A program made the translations under genes and the position numbers. From assembly GCF_963924675.1 (NCBI RefSeq), contig NC_089222.1:114839316-114903315 (forward strand): a stretch of DNA of 64,000 nucleotides, given 5' to 3'. The notes under the pieces are model-generated. The model saw nothing but the letters and a program-made list of their open reading frames with translations. It searched no databases and was not told the DNA's origin. The stretch's first letter is position 1, and every line of letters starts with the position of its first letter. The stretch is from Phocoena phocoena. Its lineage: Eukaryota; Chordata; Mammalia; Artiodactyla; Phocoenidae. This document shows positions 22,017 to 32,843 of the stretch, piece after piece.

Positions 22017-22783
22017 TTGTAGAGACTTTTTAATGATGGTCATTCTGACTGGTGTGAGGTAGTTTTGAGTGGCATTTCTCTAATTATTAACTATGTTGAG
22101 CAACTTTTCACATGCCTACTGGCCATCTGTATTTATTCTTTGGAGAAATGTCCATGTAGGTCCTCTGTCCATTTTTAAACTTTTGTTGTTGTTGTTCTTA
22201 TTGAGTTGTATAAGTTGTTTGTATATTTTGGAAATTAAAAACCTTGTTGGTCACATCATTTGCAAATATTTTCTCCCGTTCTGTAGGATGTCTTTTTGTT
22301 TTGTTTATGGTTTCCTTTGCTGTGCAAAAGCTTGTAAGTTTGATTAGGTCCCATTGTTTATTTTTGTTTTTATTTCTATTGCCTTGGAAAACTGACCTAA
22401 GAAAACATTGGTACGATTTATGTCAAAGGATATTTTGCCTATGATCTCTTGTAGGATTTTTATGGTGTCACATCTTATGTTTAAGTCTTTGAGCCATTTT
22501 GAGCTTATTTTTGTGTGTGGTGTGAGGGTGTGTTCTGACTTCATCGATTTACAAATGGCTGTCCAACTTTCCCATCACTGCTTGCTAAAGAGACTGACTT
22601 TTTCCCATTATATATTCTTGCCTCCTTTGTTGAAGATTAATTGCCTATAGGTGTGTGTGTTTATTTCTGGGCTCTCTATTCTGTTCCATTGATCCATATG
22701 TCTGTTTTTGTGCCAATACCACACCATTTGATTACTGTAGCTTTATAGTATTGTCTGAAGTCTGGGAGGGTTATGCCTCCTGC

Positions 22784-22903
22784 TTTTTTTTTTGGCTGCA
22801 CCACATGGCATGTGAGGTCATAGTTCCCTGACCAGGGATCCAACTCGTGTCCCCTGAAGTGAAAGCATGGAGTCTTAACCACTGGACCACCAGGGAAGTC
22901 CCC
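22784..22903 (-). mobile_element. short tRNA-derived SINE, antisense, in L1
   Basis: This is a compact copy of about 115 bp. A T-run and GGCTGCACCACATGGC are followed by the head TTAACCACTGGACCACCAGGGAAGTCCC. Flanks CCTGCTTTT and CCTTGCTTT suggest a target-site duplication. It belongs to a different, shorter subfamily from the 200-bp and 300-bp copies. Confidence 0.85.
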
Positions 22904-23227
22904 TTGCTTTGTTCTTTTCCTTCCAGATTGTTTTGACACTTCTTGGTCTTTTATGGTTCCATATGAATTTTAGAATTATTTGTTCTACTTCTGTGAAAAC
23001 TGTCATGGGTAATTTGATAGGGATCACATTAAATCTGTAGATTGCTTTGGGTAGTAGAGCCATTTTGACAATATTAATTCTTCCAATCCAAGGGCATGGG
23101 ATATCATTCCATTTCTTTGAATCATCTTCAATTTCCTTTATTAATGTTTTATAGTTCTCAGTGTATAAATCTTTCACCTCCTTCCAGGTTTATTCCTAAG
23201 TATTTTATTTTTTGGGGTGTGATTTTA

Positions 23228-23515
23228 TTTTTAAATGGCCTTTGATTAATTAATTAATTTATTTTGGCTGCATTGGGTCTTCATTGTGGTGTGCGTGCTT
23301 CTCATTGCAGTAGCTTCTCTTGTTGTGGAGCATGGGCTCTAGGCACGTGGGCTTCAGTAGTTGTGGCTCGTGGGCTCTAGAGCGCAGGCTCAGTAGTTGT
23401 GGCACACGGGCTTTGTTGCTCCACGGCACGTGGGATCTTCACGGACCAGGGCTTGAACCCGTGTCCCCTGCATTGACAGGTGGATTCTTAACCACTGCAC
23501 CACCAGGGAAGTCCC
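23228..23515 (-). mobile_element. CHR-type SINE, older long subfamily, antisense, in L1
   Basis: GGCTGCATTGGGTCTTCATTG...CACCAGGGAAGTCCC is present. The target-site duplication is GGGGTGTGATTTTA (23214-23227) and GGGTGCGATTTTA (23516-23528). Between the SINE body and the duplication lie about 30 bp of AT-rich sequence that is not standard A-tail. Confidence 0.9.
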
Positions 23516-24068
23516 GGGTGCGATTTTAAAATGTACTTTTTTTTTTACATTCCCTTTCTAGTATTTCATTGTTAGTGTAAAGAGATGCAACTGATTTCTG
23601 TATGTTAATCTTGTATCCTGCTTCCTTGCTGAACTCATTTATTTTTAAGGCTTAATAATATTCCATTGTATGCATATACCACATTGTCTTTATTCATTCA
23701 TCTGTCAGTGGACATTTAGGTTGTTTGTATATCTTGGCTACTGTGAATAATGCTGCACTAAATATAGGAGTGCAGCTATCTCTTTGAGATCCTGATGTTA
23801 AGGTTTTTGGATATGTATCTGGAAGTAGGCTTGCTGGATGATAGAGTTGTTCTATTTTTAATTTTTTGAGGAATCTCCATACTGTTTTCCATAGTTATTA
23901 AACAATTTTACATTGCTATCAACAGTGTACAAGGATTTCAATTTCTCCAGATCGTCACCAACATTTATTATCTTTTTCTCTTGAAAATAGTCATTTACCA
24001 AGTGTGAGGTAGTAAAAGTATTGTGATTTTGGATTTGAATTTCTCGGAGGATTAGTGGTGTTGAACAC

Positions 24069-24549
24069 TGTAGGGGAGAGCAATTTTTCCTTCTTTCCTT
24101 CTAGGTTCTTTGTTTGGTCTAATTAAATTGACATAGATTAAAAAATTTGTTAATCTGGAGTAAAACAGATTTAAGTTTATATATACAAGAGTCTCAAAGT
24201 TATGAGATTCAAGGACAAATTGGGCAATTGAGGCTTATAGGCCATCCTAAGCTAAGGAAGGGGATATGGACCTGGTGATTCAAAGAAGAGGAGAACAATT
24301 CACAGGATGATAAGAAGAACAGATGTTTATAATTAGAAGTTTGCCTTGCATGCAGGCAGGTCTTTAATTAAAAAGTTATCTCTGGTGGTAATTATTTTTC
24401 TGGTACAGATCCTCTATCTAAATTCTTTTAGGTAGGTAAGGGAGAGGTAAAATATTTTCTGAGTTTGCTGGGTCTTGATTGCATTCAGTTTAAAATAATT
24501 TACATGTCAAAGTAGTGTATTTGGGAATGGCATACTCTGCTCCCCTTCA
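24069..24549 (-). mobile_element. solo LTR, recurrent family, in old L1
   Basis: It begins TGTAGGGGAGAGC and ends CTCCCCTTCA, the same ends as the copies at 27.0 and 30.0 kb. Internal markers include TAATCTGGAG-type sequence, ATTGAGGCTTATAGGCCATCCTAAGC and AGGGAGAGGTAAAATATTTT. Host L1 flanks ACAC and GCAT may be a decayed 4-bp duplication. It interrupts the L1 motif GTGTTGA-GCATCT. Confidence 0.72.
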
Positions 24550-25170
24550 GCATCTGTTAATATACCTGTTTGTCATTTGTATGTCTTTTGGAGAAATGTC
24601 TATTCAAGACCTTTGCCTATTTTGTAATGAGGTTATTTTTATTAAAAAAAATTTTTTTCTATTGAGTTATATGAGTTCTTTACATATTTTGGATATTAAT
24701 CCCTTATTAGATATGTGGTTTGCAAATATTTTCTCCCAATCCATAAGTTGCCTTTTCATTTGGATGATTTTTAACATTTGCTGTGCAGAAGCTTTTTAGT
24801 TTGGTGTAGTCCCAGTTGTCTATTTTTGCTTTTGTTTCCTCTGCTTTTGGTGTCATATCCGAGAAACCATTGCCAAAGTCAATGTCAGCAAGCTTTTCTT
24901 CTGTTTCTTCTAAGAGTTTTACAGTTTCAGATCTTGCCTTTAAATCTTGAATCCATTTTGAGTTGATCTTCGTCTATGGTATAAGGTAATGGTCCAGTTT
25001 CATTCTTTTGCATGTAAATATCCAGTTTTCCCAACACCATTTGTTGAAGAGACTAGCCTTTCCCCATTGTGTATTCCTGGCACCCCTGTCAAATATTCAG
25101 TCAACCATATAGGTGTGTTTTCATTTCTGAGCTCTCTATTCTTTTCTGTCTTTATGCCAGTACCATACTA

Positions 25171-25626
25171 AAGCAAAGATATTTTTAAGAAACAGCTTTA
25201 ACCTGTCATGTTACAGTCCTACAATTAGGACTATAATACAGTGTAATACACTGAATCCAGTTTTTACTTTACTTTGTATAAATACTGCATAATTCTATTA
25301 GACAGCAGTCAGTTCCTATAAGGAAAAATAAAAACAAATTTACAGGAAAGTAATTTAAAATTGTGGACCCTGCTAAAAAGAGCAAAGCACAAAAAATGTT
25401 TTTTTCCTTTGCTTTAAAAAAAGTCTGTTACCACTGAGTCTACTAAGATTTGACTAAATAAAACTATGCAGTAAGAAAAAAATAAACTGAACCTCACATC
25501 AAATTATTAATTAGTAGAAATTTCCCATCAGAACTTAAAAAATGTTTAGTAGTAGCATAATCAATCACAGATATTCTCTTTAGGTTAAAAGGTAGATGAA
25601 TCCAAAGGGAAAAACAGCAGTTAATT
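25171..25626. other. unassigned sequence
   Basis: I see no gene or recognisable element between the L1 stack and the purine tract. Confidence 0.5.
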
Positions 25627-25694
25627 AAAAAGAAGAGAAGGAAGGAAGAAAGGAAGGAAGGAAGGAAGGAAAGAGAGAGAGAGGGAGGGAGGGA

Positions 25695-25732
<38 letters not shown>

Positions 25733-25815
25733 AAAAAGAAAGAGAGAAAGAAAGAAAAAAAAGAAAGAAGAAAGGAAGGAAGGAAAGAGGGAGGGAGAGA
25801 GGAAAGAAAGAAAAA
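25627..25815 (+). repeat. 189-nt uninterrupted homopurine (GA-rich) microsatellite
   Basis: Every base from 25627 to 25815 is A or G, mixing GGAA, GA and GGGA units. The first pyrimidine after it is C at 25816. An apparent Ser/Phe/Leu-rich protein on the minus strand is the translation of this simple repeat. Confidence 0.97.
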
Positions 25816-26355
25816 CGAAATAAAGAAATTTTATCTCAGTCATAGATCCTGCTGGGTTGAGTGATATGAATGAAACTGAATTATGAACCATTTACACAAT
25901 TCTTGATTTCATCATGCCAGTTTTGGAGTTTTACACTCTCTTTTGTGGTTGTAAATGTTATTTTCTTTTTGTTAGTACAACCCAAATCAACTTTGCCCAC
26001 CCCTGTGAAAACCACACTGAGGCTATTCAGATGACTTATTTTCTTAGACCAAAAAAGAACTTTCACTTTAATCCAACTGGCTCACTGGCTCCCAAAGCAT
26101 CTGCACCCCCAGAATGATGGCCTCGATAAATAGCTCTGTGGGATGAGTGCTCCCACTTCTTCATATCTTTCTTTTCCAAAATTTTCAGTAATTTTCTAAA
26201 ACAAGTTTGATTCTTTTCTTTGGTCAAAAGGTCACTAGTTACACATGATCTTGGCTACTTGCCCTTTCCATGTTTGTAACTCCATCCAAGCTTAATGGGC
26301 CTAGAATAGAGTCATGCCTGTATTGCTAGCAGCTTCTGTGAATACTAATGTTTCA
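25816..26355. other. unassigned sequence
   Basis: No gene, LTR or SINE is recognisable here. Confidence 0.5.
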
Positions 26356-26359
26356 TAAC

Positions 26360-26695
26360 TGCTCAACATTTATTGAATGCTCTTCCTGTACTAGTTCACT
26401 TAATTTTACCATACCTCTCTGAAAAAAGTTGTACTATTATCCTTGCTTGATGGATGAAGAAAAAGAGATTGAGAGGGGGAATTCCCTGGTATGGTCCAGT
26501 AGTTAGGACTCCACACTTTCACTGCGCTGGGCCTGGGTTCAGTTCTTGGTCAGGGCACTGTGATCCCGCAAGCTGTGCGGCACAGACAAAAGAAAAAGAA
26601 AAAAAGAGATTGAGAGAAGTAAAATAACTTGCCCAAGTCAATACCACCAGGAAAGCATGGAGCCAGGATTTCACCCTGAGTAGTCTGATTAAAGA
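26360..26695 (-). mobile_element. MIR fossil, antisense, split by a SINE
   Basis: The left part (AACATTTATTGAATGCTCTTCCTG, then GATGGATGAAGAAAAAGAGATTGAGAG) and the right part (AGAAGTAAAATAACTTGCCCAAGTCAATACC...GAGCCAGGATTTCACCC) are consecutive MIR text once the SINE is removed. Confidence 0.75.
26483..26597 (+). mobile_element. short tRNA-derived SINE, sense, in MIR
   Basis: The head GAATTCCCTGGTATGGTCCAG and B-box region GGGTTCAGTTC are followed by an A-rich tail. AAAAAGAGATTGAGAG occurs at about 26462-26477 and again at about 26600-26615, a clear target-site duplication. Confidence 0.88.
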
Positions 26696-26988
26696 GACTT
26701 GGTTTTTAACTATCACAATATTTTCCTTATAGAAAAGTATATGGAAATTATAGAGAAATGATAATAAAAATAATAATAAGGCAAAAACATATTTTTACAT
26801 ATAAAGAACAAAATCATTTGCACACATTGCTCCTTGAAGGACTCCTGTAATTATCTGGAGAATGTGTTTTTATCATCATTTTACAGATTAGGAAAATAAG
26901 ACCCTCAAAGTGATGCTGTGAAGTGTGTACATTCTAAGGACAAATTTCAGGGGAATGACGTTGTATCTTTGAAAATTATTGTAAAGAA

Positions 26989-27480
26989 TGTAAGGGAAGC
27001 AAAAAGCCCCTACCCATCTTAGATTCTTTGACAAAGGCCTTGTAAATTAGCCTAAAAAAAGACAATTAACAAGAGAAAAACAAACAGAAGTTTATAACCT
27101 TATGTACACACAGGAGTATCCAATGATGAGTAGCTCTACTGGCTGCTTTGAATTTGTAGTCTACATATACAACTTAGTAGGGAAAAGGGAGAGGGAAAAA
27201 GTGCATTATGAAAAAGCAAGTGATTTTTTAAAAAAGGTAAATAGACCCTTAGTAGAATCTATGGGAAATATTATCTTCTATGACAATGTCTGGGTGTGGT
27301 TCTTCTGATAAAAGAAGATTAAAGTTTCTCCTGGGAGTGAGATTTATGACAATTGAGTTTTGGGGGGGAAGCTCTGCTTTTAGATGGATAAGGGATTCCA
27401 GGAATTCAAATGCCTTCAATTCAAAATAATTCTTATATTAAAGTGGTATATTTTAGGATGGCATGTCCTGACCCCTTTCA
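26989..27480 (-). mobile_element. solo LTR, recurrent family
   Basis: It starts TGTAAGGGAAGC and ends GACCCCTTTCA, with internal AATTAACAAGAGAAAAACAAACAGAAGTTTATAAC and CAATTCAAAATAATTC. A possible 4-bp target-site duplication is AGAA (26985-26988) and AGAG (27481-27484). It is solo, with no internal gag/pol. Confidence 0.7.
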
Positions 27481-27526
27481 AGAGCCTTGAAACTGCCTTT
27501 TGGATTTGTACAGCCTGGAATAAGGA

Positions 27527-27568
27527 TGTGTGTGTGTGTGTGTGTGTGTATATACACACACACACACA
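27527..27568. repeat. (TG)n-TATA-(CA)n palindrome
   Basis: A TG run passes directly into TATATA and a CA run. Positions 27535-27568 form a perfect 34-bp palindrome centred at 27551/27552. It is both Z-DNA-prone and able to form a cruciform. Confidence 0.95.
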
Positions 27569-27660
27569 TTTGTTAACAGTGGGTACCTCAAAATATAAAG
27601 CATTTATTATGCTATCATGCTTGATGATGGTACTCTGTAACTCCCAATAAGAGAATATTG

Positions 27661-29214
27661 GACCAAAACAATCTTAAGAAAAAAGAACAAGGCTGAAGGT
27701 ATCACACGCCCTGTCTTCAAACTGTACTGCAGATCTACAGTATGGTACTGGCACAAAAACAGACACATAGATCAATGGAACAGAATTGACTTATGGTCAA
27801 TTAATCTACGACAAAGGAGGCAAGAATATATAATGGAGAAAAGACAGTTTCTTTAATGAGTGATGCTGGGAAAGCTGGACAGCTACATGACATTAGGACA
27901 TTTCTTCACACCATAAACAAAAATAAACTCCAAATGGATTAAAGACCTAAATGTAAGACCAAAACCATAAAACTCCTAGATGAGAAGATAGGAAGATCAC
28001 TGTTTGACATATATTGTGGCAATATTTTTTTTGGATCTGTCTACTAAGTCACAAGAATTAAAAGCAAAAATAAACAAATGGGACCTAATTAATCTCAAAA
28101 GCTTTTGCACAGAAAAGGAAACTATGAACAAAACCAAAAGACAACCTAATGAATAGGAGAAAATATTTGCAAATGATATGACCAATAAAGGGTTAATACC
28201 TAAAATATATAAACAGTTCATACAACTCAATATCAAAAAACAAACAATTTGATAAAAAATGGGCAGAAGACCTGAATAGACATTTTTCCAAAGAAGACAG
28301 AGGCAGATGGCCAACAGGCACTTGAAAAGATGCTCAACATTGCTAACCATCAGAGAAATGCAAATCAAAACCACAACAAGATATCACCTCACACCTGTGA
28401 GAGTGGCTATCATCAAAAAGACCACAAATAACAAATATTGGCAAAGGTGCAGAGAAAAAGGAACTCTCATACACTGTTGGTGGAAATGTAAATTGGTGCA
28501 GCCACTGTGGAAAACAATATGGAGATTTCTCAAAAAACTGAAAATAGAACTACCATATGACCCAACAATTCCAATCCTGGGTATATATACATGAAGAAAA
28601 TGAAAACACTAATTCAAGAAGATACACACATCCCAATGTTCATAGCAGCATTATTTACAATAGCCAAGATATGGAAGCAGCCTAAGTATCCATCAACAGA
28701 TGAATGGATAAAGAAGATGTGGCATAGGTATATTACTCAGCCATGAAAAAGAATGAAATTCTGCCACTTGCAAAGATGTGGATGGACCTAGAGAGTATTA
28801 TACTTAGTGAAACAAGTCAGAGAAAAAGATAAATACTCTGTTATCACTTATATGTAGAATCTAAAAAATGAAACCAAAAAATGTATATACTTAAACAGAA
28901 ACAGACTCACAGATACAGAGAGAATGCACTAGCGGTTACCAGTGGGGAGAGGGGAAGGGGTAGGGACAAGATAGAAATATAGGATTAAGAGGTACAAACT
29001 ATGATGTATAAAATAGATAAGCAACAAGGATATATTGTACAGCAGTGGGAAATATAGCCATTATTTTGTAGTAACTTTAAATAGTGTATAATCTGAAAAA
29101 ATATTGAATCACTATGTGTACAACTGAAACTAATATATGATAAATGAAATATACTTCAGTAAAAAATTATGACATATGAAAAATAAAATTCTGAATTAAT
29201 GCTTTTTAAAAAAA
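27661..29214 (+). mobile_element. 5'-truncated L1 with target-site duplication
   Basis: It starts inside ORF2 (ACAAGGCTGAAGGTATCAC...), contains the C-terminal segment ([15 protein letters not shown], frame 28307-28594), a 3' UTR with a G-rich patch near 28945-28970, and ends in an A-run. GAGAATATTG (27651-27660) and AAGAATATTG (29215-29224) are the target-site duplication. Stops and frameshifts make ORF2 dead. Confidence 0.9.
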
Positions 29215-29224
29215 AAGAATATTG

Positions 29225-30004
29225 ATGAAAACCACTTCCCATTCTAGGCATTTCTATGTCATGGGTATTCAATTTGTGTATTAAATATTATATAGATATA
29301 ATATTCATTTTTATATATTTTATGTTTAGTTTATGGTCCATATAAATCTCAAGAACATTTACTAAAATTTTAACATTTCTGACAATTTGTTTGAACTAAA
29401 CTATATGATTATGATGCTCACATACTTTGAATTTGTTTGATATAAAATTGATGGTGTAAATGGATATGAAAATATTTTTAAATGCAAGGTTTCCTTTGAA
29501 TATAACAATTCCAAAGTAGAGGAAATGTACTCAACTAAAAAGTATGTTAATTTAGATTTGAAAGGTTCTTATTAATAACCTATTCTCACTCATCAGTAGA
29601 TTTATTTACCTTCTCTGAACCCAGATGTAAATGGCCATGACACTTAACCTGTGTACATTAAGGAATTGTTATAAAGCTGAAATGAGATACTTTATGTGAA
29701 ATTTATTTGCTCTAAACTATAAAGCATCTTAAAAATGTAACCCTTTATATTATATAGGATTATTTTAAGAAATAACCTAAATATTATTTTTAAAATTATA
29801 GTAATGAGGAGATGGCTCAAAACAGTTGGTAAACAATGGATCAATTTTCTAAGCGCATGTACTTTAAAAATTATATTTTCCTTACAATTATGCATAACTT
29901 CAGTGCAGACAATTTAGAATATACATGCAAACATAATGAAGAAATCAGTGTTATTTATTATAAATATTCTATTTATTTAACAAAAAGCCATATTATTTTA
30001 ACTT
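29225..30004. other. unassigned AT-rich sequence
   Basis: I see no gene or recognised repeat. Confidence 0.5.
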
Positions 30005-30559
30005 TGTAGAAGGGGAAAAATCATTTTCCCTCTACTCTTCTAGGTTCAAAAGCTGGGACCTGCCAATCAAACTGATAAAAGGAGATTAACAAGAGAAAAA
30101 ACAGTTTTAATTATATATAAAAACCCACAAGAGTTTCACAAAGAATCAAGACTCAAAGAGGTGGCCAAATGATTGAGGCTTATATACCATCTTAGGATAA
30201 ACAAAGGAAAAGGGGCTTGGGGCTTCTGGGTGGAGAAAGCAAGTTATGGAAAGGTGAGAGGTAGAAATATATGGCAAATAAGGGATGTCTTGTTAGGCAG
30301 TTTGGAGTCTCTTAGGTGAGGAGACAGTTCTCTCAGGAAGCAGCTCTTTTCCTGATAAGGGGACATATTTACAAATGGAAATATCTCTTACAAATGTAAA
30401 CTTTCTTTACAAAAGGAGAAATTTTATATTCTATTTTTAAGCAGTTAGGGGGAGGTAAAGAGCTTTTCTTATGTCTACTTGTTCCAAATTGCCTTTAGCT
30501 CAAAATAATCCATATGCCGAAGAGGTGTATTTTGGAGTGGCAAATTCTAGTATCCTTCA
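30005..30559 (-). mobile_element. solo LTR, recurrent family, with 4-bp target duplication
   Basis: It starts TGTAGAAGGGGAAAAATC and ends TATCCTTCA, with ACTT immediately on both sides (30001-30004 and 30560-30563). A 4-bp duplication and TG...CA ends suit a gamma-type LTR. On its own strand it has AAAAGAGCTGCTTCCTGAG, GTATATAAGCCTCAATC (TATA-like) and TTAATTATATATAAAAACC. It is the most complete copy of this family in the window. Confidence 0.78.
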
Positions 30560-30563
30560 ACTT

Positions 30564-31142
30564 GCTTTTCCATAAAAATATACCTTGAAAAACTTTCCAA
30601 GCCATCACATAATTTTCCTCAACATTATGGTAAAGGTGATATAATACTTTATTGAGTACCATTGGACAAGTGCAGTTAGTGTGATAATAAAAATGCAGTT
30701 TTATGTTTGCTCTCAGCATCCTTTTAACCTTGATTTGGTGAGGGTGACCTTCCCCTGGCCCAAGATGAAAATTCTGGCAGGACATTTGGCTTATCTTCTC
30801 ACTCTTAAGAAATGGCTGACCCAGATTCTACTCTCACTTTAAACTGCAAACAGTCTAAACTCCAAAGTTGCAATTTCCGTTTAAAATCTTAATAAAAATT
30901 CTGGACTGGATTTAAAATCAGATTTTCTCTCCTTCAGCTTAGGGCTGCCTCAGTCCAAAAGACTACACAGAATGAGCAGGTGGTTTGGATAGAGTGGTGT
31001 CCTTTCTGTGCCTCCTATTTTCCATTTAGGTGAAGTAGATAAAACGGTCATGGAAATCCTGTCTTGGAAGTGTACTGCAGTAAGTTGGCTTCGTTTGCTT
31101 TGAGCCCAGTCTATGCTTAAATTTGACCAATTTCTTAGAAAG
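30564..31142. other. unassigned sequence
   Basis: No gene is supported. A 96-codon minus frame (30495-30785) begins inside the LTR and has no recognisable domain. Confidence 0.5.
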
Positions 31143-31545
31143 TGTCAGGAAGGAAGACATTTTCCTCTGCCCTTCTAAGTTCCTCTGGCTGGCCTATGAA
31201 TTAAATAGATATGAAACTGTTTTACAGGAGGAAAACCAAAACAAAGTTTAATAACATGTATACATGGGAGAGTTCCAGAAAAACTAAGTAACATCCGATG
31301 GCCAAAGCCCTCACCTTAAACACCAAACACCATCCTCAGTTAAAGACAAAAGAGGATGCTGAGGGGCAGGGAGTCAGTTATGAGAGGTACCAGGAAAAAC
31401 ACAGTAAACAAGGGTGATTGTGAGACAGATTTAAGTCTTCGCCTTCTCCACTGATAAGAATTTCTAGAGATTTGGTCATCCTTTTCTTCCAGGTACGGAG
31501 CGGGAAACACCCTTACAAATGGAGATTAGTCGTAGCCTATGGTTG
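31143..31545 (-). mobile_element. LTR fragment, recurrent family
   Basis: TGTCAGGAAGGAAGACATTTTCC, AACCAAAACAAAGTTTAATAAC and GACAAAAGAGGATGCTGAGG follow the family order. The distal part is lost where it meets an L1 scrap. Confidence 0.5.
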
Positions 31546-31549
31546 TGGG

Positions 31550-31715
31550 TTGGACAGAAATGGGAAGTGACTGGGTACAGGGTTTCTTTTTTCAGGTAAT
31601 GGAAATGTTCTAAAATTGACTGTAGAGATAGTTACATGACCCTGAATATGTTGAAAACCACTGAATTGTTTACTTCTAATAGCTTTTGAATTATATCTCA
31701 GTAAAGCTGTTATAT
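31550..31715 (+). mobile_element. old L1 3' end fragment
   Basis: GGGTACAGGGTTTCTTTTTTC, GTTCTAAAATTGACTGTAG, AACCACTGAATTGT and TTATATCTCAGTAAAGCTGTT are the terminal 3' UTR of old L1. Confidence 0.65.
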
Positions 31716-32250
31716 ATATTTGTTAAGTAATGAAAACAAGTAAATCCTGTGACCACAGATTTATATATCTAGTTCTAATCTTTCAACTGAACACTAGATT
31801 AGCTACTGTCTGTTAGATATCTCCATATGCATGTCTCACTAGAATCCAAAATTAAATTTACCGAGCAAGACTCCTGAATTATTCCTTGATTGATATTGTC
31901 GTCATTCTAGCCACTAAAGGTTTGAAGCTTTTTGAAGCAACATTGCCTCTGCCACGTCAACTTCCAAATGAAATCAACCAACTACTCACAAAATACTTCT
32001 TAAGAAATCTCGTTATTAGTCATGACAGTGTTGGAATATTCAAGCCAATAGGAAAACTTATAGTGATAGTATAAGTAAAAACTTATAGTGATAGAGACAC
32101 TTTTCAGGCTTATTTACATTTCACCACAGAGATCTTTTCTTTCTCCCTGAAGTAGATGTGTTAATATCTACTAGTATTTTTGTAAGCAAAAGCCCTTGAG
32201 ACAGAGCAACTGGTCTCTACTACTAACAGCAGTGTGAACCTTAAAACCTC
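31716..32250. other. unassigned sequence with a short tandem duplication
   Basis: AAAACTTATAGTGATAG appears twice near 32054-32090 (unit about 28 bp). A 62-codon frame at 31886-32074 has no homology I recognise. Confidence 0.5.
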
Positions 32251-32835
32251 TGTGATGCTTAATTTTATGTGTCAACTTGACTTGGCCACACAGTGCCCAG
32301 AGATTTAGTTAAGCATTATTCTGAGTTTTTCTGTGAGGGTGTTTTTGGATGAAATTAAACTTTATATATGTAGGCTGAGTAAAACAGATTGCCCTCCATA
32401 ATGTGAGTGGACCTCATGCAGTCAACTGAAGTCTTGATAGAACAAAAAGATTCATTCTTCCTCAAGTAAGAGAGAATTCTTCCTACCTGACAGCCTCAGA
32501 AGTGGGACGTTGGCTTTTTTCCTACCCTCAGACTCAAACTGAAACGTGAACTCTTCCTGGGTCTCCAGTTTGCTGACCTTCAGACTGGAACTACATCATA
32601 GCTCTCCTGGTTCTCAGGTCTTTCGACTCAGACTGAAACTAAACTATCAGCTCTCCTGGGTCTGCAGCTTTCTGATTCAGCCTGCAGACAAACCTTGAGA
32701 CTTGGCCAGTGTCCATAATTTCATGAGCCAACTCCTTATAATAAGTCTATATCTGTACATTTTTATATCTATCACCTATCTATCTATCTGTCTAATCCTA
32801 TTAGGTCTGTTTTTTGGAGAACCCTGAGTAATACA
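32251..32835 (+). mobile_element. solo ERVL-type LTR (MLT2-like)
   Basis: Starts TGTGATGCTTAATTTTATGTG and ends GAGAACCCTGAGTAATACA, the termini I recall for MLT2-type LTRs. AAAACCTC stands on both sides (32243-32250 and 32836-32843). Internally the phrases CTTCCTGGGTCTCCAG, CTCTCCTGGTTCTCAGG and CTCTCCTGGGTCTGCAG are a degenerate repeated module. ATCTATC tetranucleotides precede the end. A solo insertion with no internal virus. Confidence 0.72.
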
Positions 32836-32843
32836 AAAACCTC

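Larger units (their letters stand above)
21152..23643 (-). mobile_element. younger L1, 5'-truncated, inserted in old L1
   Basis: It begins with AAATTGAAATATAGTTGGTTTAC (antisense 3' UTR) and runs through ORF2 C-terminal sequence to its truncation near CTGAACTC at about 23635. ORF2 pieces are visible on the minus strand, such as 22875-23177 ([20 protein letters not shown] type). It holds three SINEs. Flanking TTTATTTATTTTTT and CATTTATTTTTAAGG are likely target-site duplications. Confidence 0.82.
20345..25170 (-). mobile_element. old L1 (L1M-type) hosting two younger L1s and a solo LTR
   Basis: Pieces of one old minus-strand L1 lie in order: 3' UTR (20345-20562), more 3' UTR (about 20862-21150), ORF2 end (23645-24068), and further ORF2 (24550-25170). 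Between them are a younger L1 fragment (20563-20861), a longer younger L1 (21152-23643) and an LTR (24069-24549). Joining the flanks of each gap restores consecutive L1 text, for example AAGAATTTCC | TTTTTAAGGCTTAATAATATTCC. ORF2 is only fragments. Confidence 0.8.

Noticed and set aside
25625..25891. 88-codon Ser/Phe/Leu-rich frame
   Set aside because: It is the pyrimidine strand of the homopurine repeat.
27997..28374. 125-codon minus frame with hydrophobic stretches
   Set aside because: Antisense of L1 ORF2 C-terminal region.
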